DNA from: an uncultured Muribaculaceae bacterium
GTDB lineage: Bacteria; Bacteroidota; Bacteroidia; Bacteroidales; Muribaculaceae
Assembly: GCA_910585285.1 (NCBI GenBank)
Contig: CAJUDL010000045.1
Span: forward strand, 1-27,350
Direction of reading: 5' to 3'
Length of the DNA stretch: 27,350 bases
Shown: positions 23,290 to 27,350 of the stretch, in pieces
Layout of the letters: each line of letters starts with the position of its first letter
Position numbering within the stretch: position 1 is the first letter of the stretch
Notes under the pieces: generated by a model
Told to the model about the DNA's origin: nothing
Database searches by the model: none
Seen by the model: only the letters and a program-made list of their open reading frames with translations
Position numbers and translations under genes: made by a program

Positions 23290-24102
23290 ATGAAACATTT
23301 CTACACAAAAGCACTGCTTATTATAGTAGGATTATTAGCATTCAGTAATATAACTAAAGCTGATTATACTACAATTAGTTTTCTCAAAAAGGAACCAATC
23401 GAATCAATATCTTGTGAAAATACAGAAGCATATGAACTCATTAAACAGGAGAATTCCAATCCAGATATTAATAATAATTTTGTTACAAATATTACGTGTG
23501 ACAACATAGAATTAAAGCAGCCTGGCACCCATGTAAGAGCAGGACTCTGGTTTGTTACAAATCGGGATCCATATAAAGTAAGTTCCATTGTGCTAAATTT
23601 AAATCCTCGATTTGCAATGAAGGTATTCAGGGTAATGCTTATTGGATATCCGCAGGGAATTCCTACAGATCATCGAATTTCGTTATTTTGTAATGGTAAT
23701 GATATTTTGATGAATACTTACAATAATGAGACAATCAATGCAAAAAAAAGTTTTGCCGAAATACAAACCGAAGTTTTTAAAAGTAATCCAAGTCTATCTT
23801 ATATTTTAAATTCTGGAACTATCGATAGTGATGATGCATTAACTCAATTAAAGATTGAATTAAAACCTACGGTTTATGAAAACTGTGAATATCAGTTATT
23901 AGCAATCCGATTGTATTATAATGAAGTAGTTGATTTATCCGAGGTTGAGACGGCTGTTGAGGATTTGGAGGCTGAGCAGGGAATTAAAGTTTATGAGTAT
24001 TACGATCTGATGGGGAGGAGATTGGCAGAGGCACCCCAAAGCGGGGTGTATGTGCGTAAATGCGGAGGAAAGGTTGAGAAACTTATTGCGAATGAAAGAT
24101 AG
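23290..24102 (+). CDS. Secreted protein with type IX-like C-terminal tail
   Basis: A 270-residue protein with a clear signal peptide (basic MKHFYTK, hydrophobic ALLIIVGLLAF, likely cleavage after ITKA). The middle part (residues 30-215) is polar with beta-type patterns and no family I recognise. The C-terminal 40 residues (VYEYYDLMGRRLAEAPQSGV then YVRKCGGKVEKLI) match the pattern of Bacteroidota type A sorting tails (YDlxGRr...GvYv...K), suggesting export to the surface or medium, though such tails also occur in genomes lacking a full type IX system. It is a single-gene unit between its own promoter and a bidirectional terminator. Function is unknown. Confidence 0.82.
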   Translation: MKHFYTKALLIIVGLLAFSNITKADYTTISFLKKEPIESISCENTEAYELIKQENSNPDINNNFVTNITCDNIELKQPGTHVRAGLWFVTNRDPYKVSSIVLNLNPRFAMKVFRVMLIGYPQGIPTDHRISLFCNGNDILMNTYNNETINAKKSFAEIQTEVFKSNPSLSYILNSGTIDSDDALTQLKIELKPTVYENCEYQLLAIRLYYNEVVDLSEVETAVEDLEAEQGIKVYEYYDLMGRRLAEAPQSGVYVRKCGGKVEKLIANER

Positions 24103-24111
24103 AATTCCGAG

Positions 24112-24132
24112 TTATCGGGCTGTACCCGATAA
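24112..24132. repeat. 8-bp hairpin after the secreted protein gene
   Basis: TTATCGGG and CCCGATAA flank a CTGTA loop ten bases after the stop codon. There is no T-run, so it may only protect the mRNA end. Confidence 0.5.
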
Positions 24133-24207
24133 GGTGAAAGGTTATAGGGAATAGGATAAAGGTGAATGGCACGCCTCTAATTTTGAATCAGCTTCCTTTT
24201 ATCAATA

Positions 24208-24256
24208 CTTCGGTTATTTTTTACGGCTCAATGGAGCCATAAAAAAATAACCGAAG
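24208..24256. terminator. Bidirectional terminator between convergent genes
   Basis: CTTCGGTTATTTTTT pairs with AAAAAATAACCGAAG, with an inner GGCTC/GAGCC stem and a short loop. T-runs lie on both strands, matching its place between the secreted-protein gene and the lysO pair, which converge here. Confidence 0.85.
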
Positions 24257-24265
24257 CATTGTTTC

Positions 24266-24868
24266 TTATAAGCTACAGAAAAATGTTACGAGAAACGGTA
24301 CGCTGAAATCAACCACAAATCCATGATAGATGGAGAGAACCACAAATTCTTTTCCCGACACGGAAGTGATTATCGGCAAGGTTGTGTCCATACTAGTAGC
24401 CCCACCGGATGAAATAGGAGACAAAGGACCAAACCATTTATAAAGCAGTGGCGCACCAAGAAGAGTTATAATCTCGCGAGCAATGTTGGCAAGTAATGCA
24501 ACAGTGCCGAGTTCCGGTCCTCTGTATTCGGTGATGAATATGCTTGAAAGTGAATAATAGCCGAAGCCAGAACCGATTGCCAACATATCTGTCAGAGATC
24601 TGTGGGGGAATGCAAGAGAAACAGCAGCACAGCCAGCAAGTGTTCCGATAATAGTTAAAAGAGGCAGAAGTAGTAAAATACCAGGCTGTGTACGTAAACT
24701 TTTGAGTGCTGAAAAATCACTGCCGACACTTATCCCTACACAAAACATAAGCATAGCCAATGCCGTGAAACTGACATCGAATCCAAAATCATCGATATGC
24801 AGCCATCCGGTAAGACCGAATATGATTCCGAGAATAAAAAATCCAACGATTATAAGGCTACCTTTCAT
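24266..24868 (-). CDS. lysO: LysO-family exporter, C-terminal half
   Basis: A 200-residue membrane protein matching the larger, C-terminal part of the LysO (DUF340/YbjE) lysine exporter. Hydrophobic helices fill the length, with the family blocks MLMFCVGISVGSD, AIGSGFGYYSLSSIFITEY, LGTVALLANIAREIITLLGA and ISSGGATSMDTTLPII. In Enterobacteria LysO is one chain of about 300 residues; in Bacteroidales the two halves are usually separate genes, as here. The ATG overlaps the stop of the N-terminal gene by four bases on the minus strand, so the halves are co-translated and presumably assemble together. It probably exports lysine or its toxic analogues. Confidence 0.9.
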   Translation of the reverse strand: MKGSLIIVGFFILGIIFGLTGWLHIDDFGFDVSFTALAMLMFCVGISVGSDFSALKSLRTQPGILLLLPLLTIIGTLAGCAAVSLAFPHRSLTDMLAIGSGFGYYSLSSIFITEYRGPELGTVALLANIAREIITLLGAPLLYKWFGPLSPISSGGATSMDTTLPIITSVSGKEFVVLSIYHGFVVDFSVPFLVTFFCSL

Positions 24869-25167
24869 TTCGCAACCCCTCCTTCCTCATCTTTGGTGCT
24901 ATTCGATGGTCGGTTTGATATTCTCCATAAACCCAACGCAAGTAATGAGCACCCTGCCACTCCCCCTATTGTGATCACCACTGCTTCCCACCCCAACGAG
25001 GCTATCCCCTTTACTATCCTTTCTTCGCCACCTGCCTCCACTCCGAGGAGAAAAAGCAGAATCCAGATGAGCACGGAGATTATTTTTCCGAGGAGGCGGA
25101 GATTCCGCCCCCTCAGAATCCAGCCGGCTAAAATACCGGATGCCATAATAAGGATGATCTTAAACAT
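24865..25167 (-). CDS. LysO-family exporter, N-terminal half
   Basis: A 100-residue membrane protein corresponding to the N-terminal domain of LysO, with helices at about 1-18 (MFKIILIMASGILAGWI), 27-44 (IISVLIWILLFLLGVEAGGE), and 57-80 (AVVITIGGVAGCSLLALGLW). The ATG at 25167 is used; a TTG two codons earlier would add only two residues. It is the first gene of the minus-strand pair. The region to its right up to the kup start is about 108 bp and would carry both divergent promoters. Confidence 0.87.
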   Translation of the reverse strand: MFKIILIMASGILAGWILRGRNLRLLGKIISVLIWILLFLLGVEAGGEERIVKGIASLGWEAVVITIGGVAGCSLLALGLWRISNRPSNSTKDEEGGVAK

Positions 25168-25275
25168 GTGCAAATTTCAAAAATCCAAAATAAACGCAAA
25201 TTTAACAAATATTATAGAGAGCAACGCGTTAGATATCTGAAAAAACATAAATCAAAATGTGATTGTTATATAATT

Positions 25276-27249
25276 ATGAACTCGACAACATCTGACAAAT
25301 CATCCATCCGCCGGCTCACCATGGCGGGATTGCTCGTGACTCTCGGCATCGTTTTTGGAGACATCGGTACTTCTCCACTATACGTTATGAAAGCTATCAC
25401 GGGGGTGAATCCACAATACTCCCCTGAATATATAATAGGTGCGGTTTCTTGCGTAATCTGGACTTTAACCCTCCAGACAACAATAAAATATGTTTTGCTG
25501 GCTTTACGGGCTGACAACAAGGGGGAAGGAGGCATACTTGCTCTGTTCGCTTTGTTGAGAAAAAAATATGGCAAAAAGCTATGGGTAGTAGCGGCAATCG
25601 GAGCAGCCGCACTTGTGGCAGACGGCGTGATCACTCCAGCCGTAACTGTCACATCTGCGATTGAAGGGCTCGGAATCATAATGCCGCATGTGCCGATCCT
25701 GCCCATAGTGGTTATCATCATATTGTTTATATTCATCATGCAGCAGATGGGCACCGGGAAAATAGGTAAATTTTTCGGTCCTTTCATGCTCTGCTGGTTC
25801 CTAATGCTCGGAATATTAGGATCAATGAACATATATCTTTGGCCCGGAATATTCAAGGCTTTCAATCCCTGGTGGGCAATTAAGTTATTGTGCAATAATC
25901 CGGAATGGTTCCTTATTTTAGGAGCTGTGTTCCTTTGCACCACAGGAGCCGAGGCATTATATTCAGATCTTGGCCACTGCGGACGTAAAAACATCTCTGT
26001 CAGCTGGATATTTGTAAAGATCATGCTCATACTGAATTATCTTGGACAAGGGGCATGGCTTCTTGCCACACCAGATACTGCTGACATAAATCCATTCTAC
26101 GGCATCATGCCATCATGGTTTACAATAATCGGAGTAATAATGTCGACCGGCGCTGCCATAATAGCGAGCCAGGCTTTGCTAAGCGGATCCTTCACAATAT
26201 TCTCGGAGGCAATGAATCTCGTGTTCTGGCCAAAGCTCAAGATAAAATACCCATCAAGAGAAAAAGGACAACTATATATTCCTTCTGTAAATTGGTCACT
26301 GCTTGCCGGATGCCTGCTCACAGTGCTGATATTCCGGGATTCAAGCCATATGGAAGCCGCCTATGGACTTGCCATAACAATCACAATGCTGATGACCACT
26401 GTATTGCTCACATTTTATCTCCGGAGTCTCAACGTAAATATCGTGATATGCTCGGCATTCCTCGTTTTCTTCGGAATTATCGAAGGTATATTTTTTGTTG
26501 CTAACCTTTTCAAATTCACCCACGGAGGATGGTTCAGCATTCTTATAGCCGGAATAGTGGCGACAATCATGATCATTTGGAACAAGGCAATACGTCTGAG
26601 AACGTCATACGTTCAATATTACGACCTTGATAAAGCAACGGATATCATACAGGCAATAAAGCATGATGACGAGATACCGAAGTATACTTCCAATCTTGTT
26701 TACCTTGTTCAGGCATCTGATGATAATAAGATTGAAAGTAAGGTTCTGTATTCCATTATCAACAAACAACCCAAGCGAGCAGATCATTATTGGTTTGTTC
26801 ACGTTACGCATGTCGACTCTCCCGACACGTTGGAATATTCAGCCAAGGTTGTCGTGCCGGAAACAATCTACCGCATCGACATCAATCTTGGTTTCAGAGT
26901 GCAACCCAAAATAAACGTATACATACGCCAGATCATTGAGGATCTTGTGAGTCAGAGTAAACTCGATCTGCGAAGCAGCTTCCCCTCTCTTAGAGAACGT
27001 GGTATACCCGGCGACTTCCGGTTCATAATCATCAGACGTATATTCTCCGCCTCAAGCAATTGTCCCCGCTGGTCAGCATTCATCATGCGTATGCACCAAC
27101 GCCTGCGTCGTCTGGGCATCACGGATCAGGAAGCTTTCGGACTCGACACAAGTATGGTTACGGCTGAGACCGTTCCGTTAATTATCAACACAACCCCAGG
27201 GAGGCGCATTCTACCCCAAAGTGAAGAGCCGGAAGAGGTTCAACAATAA
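25276..27249 (+). CDS. kup: Kup-type potassium uptake transporter
   Basis: A 657-residue inner-membrane K+/H+ symporter of the KUP/HAK/KT family. The family signature is at the N-terminus (TLGIVFGDIGTSPLYVMKAI), followed by GEGGILALFALL, GDGVITPAVTV-like VADGVITPAVTVTSAIEGL, and TGAEALYSDLGHCGRKNI. About twelve hydrophobic segments run to residue about 440, then a soluble C-terminal region (YLVQASDDNKIESK onward). The ATG at 25276 (MNSTTSDKSS) is preferred; the open frame extends 36 codons upstream to a GTG, but that part is basic, Lys-rich and lies in the divergent promoter region. Length fits the family. It is divergent from the lysO pair. Confidence 0.95.
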   Translation: MNSTTSDKSSIRRLTMAGLLVTLGIVFGDIGTSPLYVMKAITGVNPQYSPEYIIGAVSCVIWTLTLQTTIKYVLLALRADNKGEGGILALFALLRKKYGKKLWVVAAIGAAALVADGVITPAVTVTSAIEGLGIIMPHVPILPIVVIIILFIFIMQQMGTGKIGKFFGPFMLCWFLMLGILGSMNIYLWPGIFKAFNPWWAIKLLCNNPEWFLILGAVFLCTTGAEALYSDLGHCGRKNISVSWIFVKIMLILNYLGQGAWLLATPDTADINPFYGIMPSWFTIIGVIMSTGAAIIASQALLSGSFTIFSEAMNLVFWPKLKIKYPSREKGQLYIPSVNWSLLAGCLLTVLIFRDSSHMEAAYGLAITITMLMTTVLLTFYLRSLNVNIVICSAFLVFFGIIEGIFFVANLFKFTHGGWFSILIAGIVATIMIIWNKAIRLRTSYVQYYDLDKATDIIQAIKHDDEIPKYTSNLVYLVQASDDNKIESKVLYSIINKQPKRADHYWFVHVTHVDSPDTLEYSAKVVVPETIYRIDINLGFRVQPKINVYIRQIIEDLVSQSKLDLRSSFPSLRERGIPGDFRFIIIRRIFSASSNCPRWSAFIMRMHQRLRRLGITDQEAFGLDTSMVTAETVPLIINTTPGRRILPQSEEPEEVQQ

Positions 27250-27265
27250 AGAAAAGATATAAACA

Positions 27266-27295
27266 AAAAAAGCACTCATAATGTGAGTGCTTTTT
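27266..27295. terminator. Terminator between kup and tRNA-Arg
   Basis: AGCACTCA and TGAGTGCT pair around a TAATG loop, with an A-run on the left and TTTTT on the right. It can stop kup transcripts and, on the other strand, the tRNA transcript. Confidence 0.88.
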
Positions 27296-27298
27296 CTG

Positions 27299-27350
27299 TG
27301 ACTCCTGCAGGATTCAAACCTGCAACCTTCTGATCCGTAGTCAGATGCTC
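27299..27350 (-). tRNA. tRNA-Arg(ACG), 3' part, cut by window end
   Basis: On the minus strand the anticodon arm is CTGA-CTACGGA-TCAG, giving anticodon ACG, which reads arginine CGN codons after A34 deamination. It is followed by the variable region, a T-arm GCAGG-TTTGAAT-CCTGC, the acceptor strand AGGAGTC, and discriminator A at 27299. CCA is not encoded. The 5' part with the D-arm lies beyond 27350. Confidence 0.9.

Noticed and set aside
25168..25275. Longer Kup start (GTG at 25168)
   Set aside because: The 36 extra residues are Lys-rich, not typical of the family, and would fill the whole divergent promoter region.
25266..26030. 254-codon minus-strand frame
   Set aside because: Antisense to the conserved Kup N-terminal half; low-complexity Pro/Ile/Met-rich translation without family features.
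27299..27350. tRNA-Arg as an integration site of an element
   Set aside because: No integrase, att repeat or phage gene lies next to it in the window; the neighbouring genes are ordinary chromosome.

Overview
The window looks like a chromosomal segment of a Bacteroidales bacterium, most likely from the Muribaculaceae/Bacteroidaceae side of the order. The evidence is a UpxY/NusG-type capsule regulator, promoters of the Bacteroidales form (TTTG, about 20 bp, TAnnTTTG), a DUF4422 glycosyltransferase, a lysine exporter split into two genes, and a secreted protein with a type IX-like C-terminal tail. The genus is an inference.

Region 1 (1-2782) is the regulatory head of a surface-polysaccharide locus. 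After a terminator and what may be the remains of a minus-strand gene comes a 483-residue protein that joins a tyrosine-recombinase-like N-terminal half, with almost all catalytic residues lost, to a NusG/UpxY-type NGN-KOW C-terminal half. It is followed by a small unknown gene in the position usually held by UpxZ and by a MntA/HepT toxin-antitoxin pair with its own promoter. A 225-bp hairpin-containing leader precedes the biosynthetic genes.

Region 2 (3008-12090) is the polysaccharide operon proper: Wzx flippase, UDP-galactopyranose mutase, DUF4422 transferase, Wzy-like polymerase, GT2, GT4, a hexapeptide-repeat acetyltransferase, an integral-membrane acyltransferase, and a decayed TupA-like ATP-grasp gene next to a possible IS remnant. 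The genes from about 5587 to 12090 are clearly more AT-rich than their neighbours, as expected of an exchanged glycan cassette.

Region 3 (12144-14917) is a tightly overlapping three-gene unit: an unknown membrane protein, a polytopic membrane histidine-kinase-like protein with a divergent ATP-binding domain, and a stand-alone receiver domain. I recognise the parts but not the combination. It is the best candidate for an undescribed system here.

Region 4 (14918-17793) holds a cluster of REP-type palindromes around a RAYT (REP-associated Y1 transposase) with an extra C-terminal domain, then a class I aminotransferase with its own promoter.

Region 5 (18014-22717) is a second polysaccharide block: UDP-glucuronate 4-epimerase-like enzyme, GT4, radical SAM/SPASM protein, an acetyltransferase carrying a nine-G tract, and another GT4. 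It is followed by a GC-rich non-coding block with another REP copy and ends at a very strong terminator (22981-23031). No initiating sugar-phosphate transferase and no Wza/Wzc/Wzz export genes are present.

Region 6 (23137-27350) is flanking chromosome: a secreted protein with its own promoter, the convergent split lysO pair, a divergent Kup potassium transporter, and the 3' part of a tRNA-Arg(ACG).
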